Of a stretch of DNA of 64,000 bases, positions 52,754 through 62,399 are shown in pieces (the stretch's first letter is position 1; every line of letters starts with the position of its first letter). The DNA is from Prorocentrum cordatum. Taxonomy: Eukaryota; Sar; Dinophyceae; Prorocentrales; Prorocentraceae. The notes below the pieces were generated by a model. That model saw nothing but the letters and a program-made list of their open reading frames with translations, had not been told where the DNA came from and searched no databases. A program made the translations under genes and the position numbers. The stretch spans positions 53,821 through 117,820 of the forward strand of contig CAUYUJ010020275.1 of NCBI GenBank assembly GCA_963575745.1, written 5' to 3'.

Positions 52754-52961
52754 CTGATGAGGATGAGGATGAGATGAGGATGAGGATGAGGATGAGGATG
52801 AGGATGATGATGGTGATGGTGATGATGATGATGACGATGATGCTGATGATGATGATGGTGGTGGTGGTGGTGATGGTGTTGATGGTGATGGTGATGGTGA
52901 TGGTGGATGATGGTGTTGACGCTGATGATGATGCTGATGATGATGATGCTGATGGTGATGC

Positions 52962-53000
<39 letters not shown>

Positions 53001-53119
53001 GGCTGAGGCTGAGGCTGAGGCTGAGGCTGAGGCTGAGGCTGAGGATGAGGATGAGGATGAAGATGCTGCTGCGGCTCCTGATCAGGATGAGGATGAGGAT
53101 GAGGATGGTGATTATGATA

Positions 53120-53173
<54 letters not shown>

Positions 53174-53330
53174 CTGATGATGATGATGATGATGATGATG
53201 ATGAGGATGAGGATGAGGATGAGGATGAGGATGAGGATGATGCTGATGATGATAATGATGATAATGATGATGATGATGATGATGCTGATGCTGATGCTGA
53301 CGATGATGATGATGATGATGATGATGCTGC

Positions 53331-53365
<35 letters not shown>

Positions 53366-53620
53366 CTGATGATGCTGACGATGATGGTGCTTATGATCAT
53401 GACTGGTGACGGTTGATGGGGTGACAAGGGATTGGTGAGTGATGACTGTTGGATGCTGGATGGAAAGTGAATGATGCCTGGTGAATGATGAATGGTGAAT
53501 GGTGACTGGTGGATGATGATACTGATGATGTTGATGATGATAATGATGATATTGGTGTGATGATGGTGGTGGTGGTGATGCTGATGATGGCTGCCGCTGC
53601 TGCTGATGATGACTGTGGTG
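52636..53620. repeat. Long GAT array with GAG and GCT sub-blocks
   Basis: Pure (GAT)n at 52,636-52,707 and later blocks, GAGGAT and GAGGCT hexamer runs near 52,760-52,805 and 52,998-53,060, decaying to TGATGG variants by 53,620. Long Asp, Met, His and Ile frames are artefacts. Confidence 0.92.
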
Positions 53621-53824
53621 GTGATGGTGATTGTGATGGTTGGTGGGAGTGAGGAGCAGGAGGGGGGAAGAGGGGGGAGGAGGGGGGAGGGAGAGGAGGG
53701 GCAGGAGGGTGAAGGATCCTTGTCTTTGGGTGCTCCCGTCACTCTGCAGGCCTCCAGACGTCCCGGGCGGAGTTGGCGGGCTCCGCCGCCGCTCGCTCGA
53801 GCTGTCCACCATGACTTGTGACCC

Positions 53825-53996
53825 CTACACCTAGGCGATGCTTAAGAAAACTTAAGTTTTCGGCCAGAGTCTCGATGATTCTTAATGTTTCAATGTAAAC
53901 CCTAAGATTTTATTAGAAATTCTGGGTTTTTATTCAAATTCTGAGACTCTGAAATTCTTGACCCATGATTTCTTAAGCATTTCGCAGGGTGTACTC
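53825..53996. mobile_element. AT-rich inverted-repeat element, family 8, copy 2
   Basis: Ends TACACCTAGGCGATGCTTAA and complement TTAAGCATTTCGCAGGGTGTA give arms of about 26 bp. Confidence 0.82.
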
Positions 53997-54199
53997 CATC
54001 GCCTTCTCCTCTTCAGCCCCCTCGTCGTCCACGTTATCCTCGTCATGCTCGTCCTCCTCGTCCTTCTCGTCTACAGCTGCACAGTATGAATGATACTCTC
54101 CTCTCCCCCTGATGACGTCTGGAAGATTTTCCTGCCCGCCTCCGCGTATGGTTTTTTGCACAGGATTCCCGGGAACTGGGTTTTCGTTTTTTTTTTTTT

Positions 54200-54440
54200 T
54201 GGTTTGAAAATGTTGTCCCCGCTGCATCGTTGGCGTCATTTCCGTGCTTCCGCTCATTCTGAATCGTGCTCTCGCTGCAGCGTTGGCTTCATATCCTGGT
54301 TTTCATACGTGTTTTTGGCAATCCGATTCTTGTCGGTCCTTCAAAATGTTGCTCCCGCTGCAGCGCTGGCCCCATTTTTGCGCCTCTGGTTGTTCCCAAA
54401 CGTGCTCCCGCTGCATTGCGGGCGTTTTCGATCCTCCAAA
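54200..54440. repeat. Degenerate repeat around GCTCCCGCTGCAGCG
   Basis: Four phrases near 54,209, 54,269, 54,349 and 54,408 share CGCTGCAKCGYTGGC and are 60-80 bp apart. Confidence 0.6.
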
Positions 54441-54779
54441 TAAGTTTCACCTGTTGTGAATAACCCCAGAACAAAAAAAAACATCGCAAGTGATTCCACA
54501 TCCGGTGTCGATTCTTTGAGTTTTTGGGCCGCTGAAGGCCACCCCCCACATTTCGGCGTGGCGGCGGGGTTTGGAGGAAGTATCAAGCGGGAGCCCTTCT
54601 TCTGCTTTCCCAAGGCGGTGATGCAAGCAGAGCCAGCGGGTGCTCTCCATCAGCCCCGCCTTGTGGGGAGCTTTTCGGAACCCAGGGAGCTAAACATGGA
54701 GCCGCGACTCCAGACCGGCCCAGACCTTTCGAAGAATACCCACTTACCCTCCAAGGAACCTGGTGCCCTGCCATGACAT

Positions 54780-54945
54780 GTTGTGCGGTGTTCTGTTCTG
54801 CGCCGCTGTGCGATGCCATGCTTTGCTTTGTAATGCTTTGTGATGCAATGCTTCACTACGCAATGCCACACCGTGCTATGACATTCCACGCTCTGCCGTG
54901 CTCTTCTACGCCATGCCATGCCGTGCTCCACGATGCATCGCGCAC
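54780..54945. repeat. Degenerate TGCCATGC/ATGCTTTG repeat
   Basis: Short 8-10-bp phrases based on ATGC repeat with drift. Resembles a decayed form of the minisatellite type at 1,722. Confidence 0.45.
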
Positions 54946-54963
54946 CCTCTCGCGATCATTGTC

Positions 54964-55745
54964 TTGCTCGACAGCCGACTGTGCGAATAGAGCGGAGATC
55001 TACGCCAACGTAAAGGATGGCAGGGAGGGGCAGGACGTCAGCTATGACGCCAGCGCACCCAGCTTGTCCTCCTGCCCCTCCCCCGCCTCGTCGTGCTCCC
55101 CCGTCTTCCTCCTCTCCCCCCGCTGGCTGGACGGCCGATCGCTGCGCCGATCGCTGCAGCTGCAGCCGCACCATCGGCAGAGGCGACCCCCGCACGCCTT
55201 CCCTCAGCGGGCGAAGAACGGTATAGCATAAACGTTTTCGCTGTCGGGGGCGCCTGCCCCTGGGCGGCTGGAAAGATTCTACCCCTGCGGTGCCACCGCA
55301 AGCGTACAAACCTCCCAGCCGCCCCGGGACGGGCGCACCCCGCCAGCGAAAACGTTTTTTTTTTTTTTTTTTTTTTTTTATTTTTTTTTTTTTTTTTTTT
55401 TTTTTGTTTTTTTTGTTTTTTCTCGTTTTTTGTTTTTTTTTATTATTATTATTGTTATTATTATTATTATTATTATTTTATACCGTTCTTCGCCCGTGAA
55501 CTCCCTCTCCGAGGGCCGACCTCGGCTCGAGCCCGCCCCCCCCCCCGCCCGCCGCATGGCCTTCGGCCCTGGCCCGCTCGGCTGCCCGTGCGGCCCCGCG
55601 GGCCTCGGCGCCTCGTCGCCCCGCGCCGCCCCGGCCCCGCCGCGCCCCGCGCCGCCGCCGCCCCCGCCCGCGGCGCGCTGCCCCGCGCGGATGTCGCGCG
55701 CCAGCTCGACGGTCGACTGCTTCGTGCTGCCGGCGGGCCTGCAGG
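54964..55745 (+). CDS. Uncertain plus-strand gene split by family 4 element
   Basis: Left exon candidate ends at about 55,214 (frame ending GRGDPRTPSL). The right exon candidate starts at about 55,492 (SEGRPRLEPAP) and runs through MAFGPGPLGCPCGPAGLG to MSRASSTVDCFVLPAGLQED near 55,745. Third positions are almost all G or C. Excision of the element between joins SL to SE in frame using the shared TCCCTC. Product unknown. It might be the N-terminal part of the channel-like gene at 58.8 kb. Confidence 0.35.
55209..55497. mobile_element. Introner-like element, family 4, copy 1 (with poly-T expansion)
   Basis: GCGGGCGAAGAACGGTATAG at the left and complement TACCGTTCTTCGCCCG at the right. Second inner layer AACGTTTTCGCTG / CAGCGAAAACGTT. 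Third layer GGCGGCTGGAAAG. A T-rich tract of about 120 bp near the right end is probably an expansion. Flanked by TCCCTC on both sides. It is in reverse orientation to the copy at 59,533, with which it shares GCTGAGGGA edges. Confidence 0.8.
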
Positions 55746-55766
55746 AGGATCCCCGGGCGGGCGCCG

Positions 55767-55922
55767 CGTCATGGGGGGGTCATACATGGGGGGGTGGCAA
55801 GGGTGGTTCGAAAAGGTACCCAAGCGGTACCGAAACGAGCCCCCCGGGGCTCCGGAGGGGCCCGAAGGGGGCACGAAAAAGGGGACCTTTTCTGACCCCC
55901 CCATCTGTGACCCCCCCATTAA
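55767..55922. mobile_element. Inverted-repeat element, family 6
   Basis: ATGGGGGGGTCATACATGGG at the left, complement CCCATCTGTGACCCCCCCAT at the right, with inner AAAAGGTACCC / GGGACCTTTT and a GGGGCTCC palindromic centre. Confidence 0.75.
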
Positions 55923-56214
55923 GCCATGCCCAATCCCCTCGTGCGGAGAGAGGGGCGATACAGGGGGTGGTGATGGAGGAAGGTGCGCCTCCTGTGCCTA
56001 AGCGCGGCCCTACGCGGGCACCCACGGTGCCCAAACGGGGCACGACAGGTGCGCGTTTCCCTCCCCCCCTCCCTCTCCCATGCATCGCCCACCCATGAAG
56101 CAGCCCGCAATTCCCGCAGACATCTCCGTGAAGGCAGCGGGGTCCTGAGGGGAACGGGCCCTGAGGGTCTTCTCGCTGGTCTCGGCCTCCCAGGGCCCTT
56201 CCCGAGCCCCTGGC

Positions 56215-56320
56215 GACCGTCAGGAGACGACTCGGGACGAAGAGCTCGTCCCGGGGGAGGGCCGACGCGGGACGAGTGACGAGGAGCTCGTCCCGGGGAA
56301 GGGTCCTCGGGACCCGTCTC
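56215..56320. repeat. GGGACGAGCTCGTCCC palindromes
   Basis: Two hairpins, GGGACGAAGAGCTCGTCCC and GGGACGAGTGACGAGGAGC (continuing TCGTCCC), lie about 45 bp apart. Confidence 0.6.
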
Positions 56321-56589
56321 CTTCTGTGGGCGGCCAAGGGGGAGGTGATGACTTAGGGGGGAGGGATACCATGGCTGGGGCCATTATTCGAGTATGAGAT
56401 CAACTGCATAACTGATGTATCCCAAAGTTGAAGTTTTCGTCCTACAGGAAATACGTGGACTTTGCGGACATCTACGCAGATGTTGCATATTCTTGTATAT
56501 TCGACAAAACATGGGGTACATTGATTATGCAATTAGCCCATCCCCTACTCGAATGGTGCCGCTCGAGATTTTTTGGCTTACGCCATTCC

Positions 56590-57130
56590 GCTGGCCCCCC
56601 AGATTGGACCTCTTGGAGGGCTCTCGGGGGCATCTCGGGGGCTCTTCATGACTTCTTGAAGGTCACTTGGGGGCTTCTTGGGAGTCTCGTGGAGACCTCT
56701 TGGGGCCTCTTGGAGGCGCCTGGGGGATTTCTGGGGGCCTCTTGGAGCCATCTTAGGGAGACAGGCTCGAACTGTCATATTGTATTTCTCCTCTTAGGCC
56801 CCTTTAAAGGCCTTCTTAGCGTTCTTTTGGGCCGTGTTGGGAGCCCCTCGGTCCGTCTTGGGGCCTTTTGGGGCAGTCTTGGGGCGGCCCTTTTCTCGCG
56901 ACGATTCGAGGGCCTGACGGCGGGTGCCGCCGACTCTGAACGACGATGGCGACGACGACGACGACGGCGGCGGCGGCGGCGACGACGACGGCGACGACAT
57001 CGACGACGACGACTACGCTTTTGGGCCGTCTTGGGGCGGCTCTTTTCTCGGGACGATTTGTTGGGGCCCTTTGGACCGTCTTGGACGCTGTCAAACCGAC
57101 AAAGGCGAGTCTGTCAAACATGTACGTTTA
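56590..57130. repeat. Degenerate GGGGCCTCTTGG array with GACGGC insert
   Basis: Same family as 2,740-3,250, including the terminal TCAAACATGTACGTTTACTC motif. A GACGAC/GGCGGC block sits at 56,940-57,015. Confidence 0.72.
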
Positions 57131-57804
57131 CTCTAAAGCGAGCTGAGGGACGTAAGGAGTGGAAGCGACCGTGCGCCCGCGGCCGCATCGGCTCAAGCGG
57201 CCGGCCGCCTAAATATGACCAAAATGATCTTCCCACTGCTTGAGATGGCACATCCTCTCCTACTGGGACTATCGTTACTTCGGTACAGCAGAGCGGGAGC
57301 TTGGCTTCGCCTACGGCGAAGCTGCTGGCTGGGCCTCCCAGCCCCCTTCAAATTCGTTTTCCAGATAGAATTGGCCGATTTTTGCGTCTTGAGGCCACGT
57401 TGGGAGTCTTTCACGCCCTCTCGGTGTGTTGAAACGCAGCTTGTGTCAGTTTACATGGTATCTCTGGTATCTGGGAGGCCACTGATTGTAGGTTTGGAGG
57501 CTCCGAAGGCTCCCGCCGCCGTCCAACCCAGGAGCGGGAGCGCGCCGGGGAGCTCGTCCACCCGCCCCCATTCCAACCCCCTTAAACGAGATTGTGGACC
57601 CTGTGGAAGAGGGGAAGCGGGGGGGTGGGCTGCCAAATGTCTCACACGCCTTGTCACAGTGGGCAAGCGGGGGAAGGCTGATTTTCATAGATGCGTCCCC
57701 AGGCCACTCCTTGGCCGCGCACATGCCTCGGGCCATGACTTGCGAACCTCCCCTCGCCCCGATTCGTCCAGGACCCGCTTCCTTAGTGCCAGAGAGTCGG
57801 GGAA

Positions 57805-57957
57805 CGCACAAAGACATAAACACTGACTTTTGGAGGTGCGCGCGGATTTCTCGGATCGGCGCTGGACCCCCCTCCAGGTGGCGCGCGGAGTGCGCCGGGG
57901 GCGGCGCCCCCAGCGCCGGTCCGAGAACTCCGCGCGGACCTCCGAGTTGTTTTGCGT
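57805..57957. mobile_element. Inverted-repeat element, family 2, copy 2
   Basis: Left CATAAACACTGACTTTTGGA / GGTGCGCGCGGATTTCTCGG, right CCGAGAACTCCGCGCGGACC, with GGATCGGCGCTGG mirrored by CCAGCGCCGGTCC. The arrangement matches the 24,030 intron, including ATAAAC near the outer edge. Confidence 0.75.
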
Positions 57958-57966
57958 ATGCCGCTA

Positions 57967-58139
57967 CCCATCGGTCGTTGAGTGTGGGTATTTTTTATTT
58001 TAAGATTCCCAGGTTCCAGTCTACTTTCAATGATCGAGGGGCTCACCTTTTCCCTGCTCCTTAGGGGGCGGGCGGAACCCATTCTACTTTCAACGCCTTC
58101 CTACTTCACGTTTGGACCTACCTCTTCCGACCGATGGGC
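57967..58139. mobile_element. Inverted-repeat element, family 7, copy 2
   Basis: CCCATCGGTCGTTG at the left and CGACCGATGGG at the right. The body matches 27,835-28,013. It lies 10 bp after a family 2 element. Confidence 0.78.
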
Positions 58140-58377
58140 ACTTGTTCCCCCGAGGGACGGCCCCGGCCTCCAGTGCAAACCCCGGTGCCCGGCCAGGGCC
58201 GCCCTGGGGCCCCTGGCGGATGGTGTGCGGGGGGCTCCTCCTGGCCGAGGGCGGGGGAGGGCGCGCGTGCACCCTGTGCCGCGGCAGAGGACGGCCCCGG
58301 CTGGGCGCGGTGGTGTTTTGGGATGGGCGGCGAATGTCGGGCGGAGCGCCTCCCCAAAACGACGCGAAGATCGGGAC

Positions 58378-58532
58378 AAAATAATCGGATCGGGATGACT
58401 CGAAATCTCTGAGAATCGGCGGGCTCGGAGGATGTATTGGGCGCCGCGGCCGCTCCAGAGTGTTCCGGAACGCTCTGAGAGCGCTCCGGAACGCTCTGGA
58501 GCGACGTATCCCGATCCGAGCCCTGTTTTACG
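58378..58532. mobile_element. Inverted-repeat element with TTCCGGAA hairpin
   Basis: Outer ATCGGATCGGGAT and complement ATCCCGATCCGA. Centre is a near-perfect hairpin built on GTTCCGGAACGCTCTGAGAG and its continuation, about 50 bp. Confidence 0.65.
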
Positions 58533-58806
58533 AGGCATCGGGGGCGGCCATGAGGGGGGCGATGACTAGGGTGCAGTCGGGCGTGTCCCTCTACAGGGGG
58601 AATATTCGAAAACTGTCCAACAACAGTCTGGGGACGATCCTAGCCCTGTTTTACTCCCTGATGCGGACGGCGTGCACATCTGCGGCGCGCCACCGCTGCC
58701 CACCGGCCGCGAAGGCCTGGCCTCGAGCGCCCTGCGCGTCGGCTCCCTCGCCTGGCCGCCCCAGGGAGCAGGCCTGGCCCGCCACGCCGTGTTTTCTCTT
58801 GCGCAG

Positions 58807-61800
58807 AGGAGCTGTCGTCGCTGATCCGGGGCACGCTGGCGGAGGCTCCGAGGAGGAACAGTTCCAGGACACCACCACCCTCGCCTCGTTTTCCCCCTTT
58901 GGGGTCTCCTGGGAGGCCCTCGTCGCCTCCGCTGGATTCGCCCCGAGACTCTGGCCAGAGCGCACCCTGGGAGAGGTCTGGGAGTAGCTCAGAGCCCCGA
59001 AACATCAGGGGTAACTCGGGTCAGGGCTAACTCGGGTTGTTTTTTCGGGATTCCGAACCCGACGTACCCCGGACCCGACTTACCCCGGATAATTCGGGCG
59101 CCCAGAGCCCCGAATCATCAGGGGTAACTCGGGTCAGGGCTAACTCGGGTTGGTTTTTCGGGATTCCGAACCCGACTTACCCCGGACCCGACTTACCCCG
59201 GATAATTCGGGCGCCCAGAGCCCCGAAACATCAGGGGTAACTCGGGTCAGGGCTAACTCGGGTTGGTTTTTCGGGATCCCGAACCCGACTTACCCCGGAC
59301 CCGATTTACCCCGGATAATTCGGGCGCTCAAGTAGCCGAGTGGCGGTAACTAATGGTGTACTTTTTTTTGTTGTGCCCCCAGAGGCGGCCGCCGAGCTGG
59401 CCGCACTGGTCCGCGCGGACCTGAGGAGCGAGCTGGCGGCCGTGCTGGACGCGCAGGGCGGCGCTGCGCGCCTGCAGGGCTCGCCGCGCCCAGCCTGTGT
59501 GCGGGCGCGCCCTCTGGACTCGAGGGAGTTAGCGGGCGAAGAACGGTATTAAATAAACTTTTCCGCTGTCGGGTGCGCCTGTCCCAGGGCGGCTGGAACG
59601 TTTATACGCTTACGGTGGCACCGTGGGGGTATAAACTTTCCAGCCGCCCAGGGACAGGCGCCCCCGACAGCGAAAAAGTTTGTTTTATACCGTTCTTCGC
59701 CCGCTGAGGGAGACAAAAGCGCCGCGGCCCGCGGCAGTCGGCGTTTGTCAAACGGTCAATCCAGGGGCCGTAGAGGGAGGGTTCTCACGAGGTGGGGCTG
59801 GGTAGCGGGCCCAGCTGGATGCTCCCGTTTATTGCGTGTCTTTCTTCAAGGGGCCGCTCGGAGCGATTACCCCACCTTTGCCCCCATCCCACCTTCGTGC
59901 CCCCCGAGTCCTGCGCGTGTGCTGAAAGGCCCTGCTCCGCGCGATCCCTCCTTTGGGGGCGCTCACTGCAGGGCCTTGTCTGCAGGGGTGCAGTTGTCGT
60001 CATCGTCCAGCGCCGCCATTGCCGTCATCATCGGCACAGTCACTTTCATCACCGACACATGGACATCATCATCGCCATCGTCGCCACCAGCATCGGCGCC
60101 GTCACTGGCCTTGCCGTCGTCGCCATCGTCTGGTTGTTCAGCCCCCTCCAAGGACGGCCATGACTCGGCGCCGGACTTCCAGGCGCACCAGCCAAAGGTC
60201 GGCCACACGCAAGGGTTACCTTTCGCCGGAGTGACCTCGGGGGTGCGTGCGCACCCGGCCCCCTTGATGGCCGAGCGCGACGCGAGAGCAGCGGCCTGCG
60301 CGCTCGGATTCTGGCCTCCCCACACGCCCCCCGAAAAAGCCGCGCACCCGAGGCCGCTCCTGCCCGGGGCCACTCCCCGCGAGCCGCCGCAGAGGGCCCC
60401 GCGCGCTTCGCCGACGAGCTCAGCGACGGGGCCAGCGACGCCTCGCCGGCGAGGTCGAGGTCGCCGTCGCCCCGGGCAGCTGGCCGCCCCCGCGGGGCCT
60501 CCCTGCCGGGAACGCCTGCGCGCCTCCGCCTCGGAGCGGGCCCGGCGGCGAGGGCGCGCGCCGCGGCGGGCAAGGGCGCCGCGGGCGCGGCGCCGGCCGC
60601 GCTGGCGGACCTGGCGCACGTGCCACCGGGCGAGCTGGCCTCGCTGTCGAGCAGGAGCGGGTCGGGCGAAAGGGGGGGATTGGGAAAGGGGGAGGTTACG
60701 AAATTTTTGCTGCACGCAGCTGGTTTCGGCCTCACCGAGGGGCCCATTCCTCGATATACATGGCTCCATCCGGCGCCGGGAGGCGCCGGGAGGCGCCTCG
60801 CTACGTGAGCTGAGTCTCAAGCCCCCCCTTTGCTATCCCCCCCTTTCGCCCGACGCGACAGGAGCACGGCCCCCGCGCGGACCCCCGTGGGCGGAGGGGG
60901 GGCGGCGGGAGCGCGAGCTCCGGGAGGGCCCGCGCGGCCGCTCTCCTGGGGTCGGAGCAGGGGCCGGCCGTCCTGGCAGTCCGGAGGGCCCATGCCGCGG
61001 GATGGTTTCAGAGCAGGTTGGCTGTTTGCACGCGGTCGGGCCGAGGTGTACCATCGAGGTCGGTTCGGGGAGGGTGCCCTATTTTTTTTTTTTTTTTTTG
61101 TTGTTTTTTTTGTATTCGTCGGATGTTCTGGTATCTCCTGGGGGAGGGCACCCTGGAACGTTCTTCAGTTTGGCCAGCGGAGAGTCTCATATTATCGAAG
61201 GATGTCCTCCTGTCTGTCCTAGGTCTGGCCGCAGCAGAAACGGGTTCTCATAGCATAAACCGCGATATTACAGCACGACAGGCCCAGCCAGGAACGTTCG
61301 AAGGTGCAAGCCGCAAAAAGGTTCTTGGAACATCCTTTGGTGGGCCTTTGGGCCAGCCAGGACGCTCTGCCGCTGCTCCATCCTTGGATCGGCGCTGGAC
61401 CCCCCCGGCGGCGTCTCCAACGCCACCCCTGACGCGCTGGAGCTCGCCAGGGGTGGGGGCGGTGTCCAGGGCCGACCTTCGGAAATCCGCGTGGGCCTCA
61501 GATTCCCTTCCTCCTCCTCCTCCTCCTCCTCCTTCTCCTCCTCCTTCTCCTCCTCCTCCTCTTCCTCGTCCTCCTCCTCTTCCTCCTCCTCCTCCTCCTC
61601 CTCCTCCTCCTCCTCCTCCTCCTCCTCCTCCTCCTCCTCCTCCTCCTCCTCCCCCGCTCCTCTCGCTTCCAGGACTGCCTCCGGCTGGCTGTCGGGCCTC
61701 CAGCGCCGCAGCGAGCAGCCCCTGGTCGGCAGCTCGGAGGGCCCGAACTTCCGGGTCTCCTTCGTCCACGCCTTCTCCCGGGCCAAGATCGGGCCGGACG

Positions 61801-62182
61801 AAAGGGGGGGATTGGGAAAGGGGGGTTACGAAATTTGCTGCATGCAGCTGGTTTCGGCCCCACCGAGGGGCCCATTCCTCGATACATGGCCGCCTCCCGG
61901 CGCCGGGAGGCGCCGGGAAAATCAGCTGCGTGAGCTGATTCTCAAACCCCCCCTTTGCTATCCCCCCCTTTCGCCCGACCCGACAAGAGCATGGCGTCCA
62001 TCGGCCTGACGCCCATCGCCGAGGAGCGGAGGCTGAGGGCCGCCGCGGTGCTGCTGAGGTTGTTCGACTCGTCGGCCTGCGCCGTGCTGCTGCTGAACCT
62101 GGTGTTCATCGGAGCCGAGACCGAGTACAACGCGAGGGGCGGGGGCTCCGAGCAGGGGGAGGTGGCCTTCCAGGCCGCGGAG
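58807..62182 (+). CDS. Putative voltage-gated cation channel, N-terminal part
   Basis: Proposed exons: 58,807-59,008; 59,383-59,532; about 60,380-60,654; 60,862-61,000; 61,673-61,787; 61,988-62,182. Cytosolic part: ELSSLIRGTLAEAPRRN, AAELAALVRADLRSELAAVL (helical), FADELSDGASDASPARSRSP and WLSGLQRRSEQPLVGSSEG. The last exon reads ASIGLTPIAEERRLRAAAVL, LRLFDSSACAVLLLNLVFIG and AETEYNARGG. That resembles the S1 segment and following loop of voltage-gated ion channels, where FD...NxxFIGxET is typical. It ends AFQAAE before GTGTCC, a GT donor. The pore and voltage sensor lie outside the window, so the assignment rests on one segment. Confidence 0.5.
58990..59335 (+). mobile_element. Introner-like element triplicated in tandem (113-bp period)
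   Basis: Three units start CAGAGCCCCGAAACATCAGG at 58,990, 59,103 and 59,216. Each holds GGGGTAACTCGGGTCAGGG then, inverted, CCGGACCCGACTTACCCC. Each unit begins with about 20 bp identical to the end of the preceding exon, so each offers an acceptor (GCCCAG) and a donor (GGTAACT). Confidence 0.8.
59533..59705 (+). mobile_element. Introner-like element, family 4, copy 2
   Basis: TTAGCGGGCGAAGAACGGTA at the left and TACCGTTCTTCGCCCGCT at the right, with inner layers CTGTCGG / CCGACAG and GGCGGCTGGAA / TTCCAGCCGCC. Flanked by GAGGGAG on both sides. Splice boundaries within the duplication are ambiguous. Confidence 0.82.
60655..60861 (+). mobile_element. Introner-like element, family 3, copy 2 (GA-AG intron)
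   Basis: 207 bp. GTCGGGCGAAAGGGGGGATT at the left and CCCCCCTTTCGCCCGAC at the right. Flanked by CAGGAGC at 60,652 and 60,859. Taking the intron as GAGCGG...GACAG joins SSRSG to a continuing Ser/Gly/Pro frame (RSTAPARTPVGGGG). Confidence 0.82.
61083..61105. repeat. Poly-T tract
   Basis: A T run of about 20 bp followed by GTTGTTTTTTTTG. Confidence 0.8.
61250..61500. mobile_element. Partial family 2-like element
   Basis: CATAAAC near 61,253, GGATCGGCGCTGGACCCCCC at 61,388 and CAGGGCCGACCTTCGGAAATCCGCG near 61,470 recall family 2, but the left arm is not clear. Weak call. Confidence 0.35.
61501..61672 (+). repeat. (CCT)n tract abutting a 3' splice site
   Basis: CCT repeat with CTTCT and CGTC interruptions, ending CGCTTCCAG directly before the exon at 61,673. 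Confidence 0.78.
61788..61987 (+). mobile_element. Introner-like element, family 3, copy 3
   Basis: 200 bp. CGGACGAAAGGGGGGATTGG at the left and CCCCCCCTTTCGCCCG at the right, core as in the other copies. Flanked by AAGA. Removal joins FSRAK to SMASIGLTPIAEE in frame. With an AG end the donor would read AT, so the exact boundary may differ by a few bases. Confidence 0.82.
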
Positions 62183-62399
62183 GTGTCCAGGGCTTTCCTC
62201 GGCAATGTTGCGCCTTCCTGTTCTTTTTCTTCTCCCTCCAGAGTCAGCTGTTGCATCCCCTCTTCCATCTGTTGGGGCGCTGGCACTTGTCATGTCGAGT
62301 AACCTTCGAGCGAGAGGCTTCGAGAACGAGGCACCCAGCCAACACGCAATGATACCGGCGAGGGGTTCAACCATGTGCAGGCATGAGTATCGGCCGGAT

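Noticed and set aside
52393-53812. 719-codon minus-strand His/Ile/Ser frame
   Set aside because: Mostly the complement of the GAT array. The remaining part runs through inverted-repeat elements.
59792-60163. Hydrophobic IIAIVATSIGAVTGLAVVAI segment as a membrane helix
   Set aside because: It arises from a CATCGCCGTC-type triplet-like stretch inside what is probably an intron. Other frames there are equally open.
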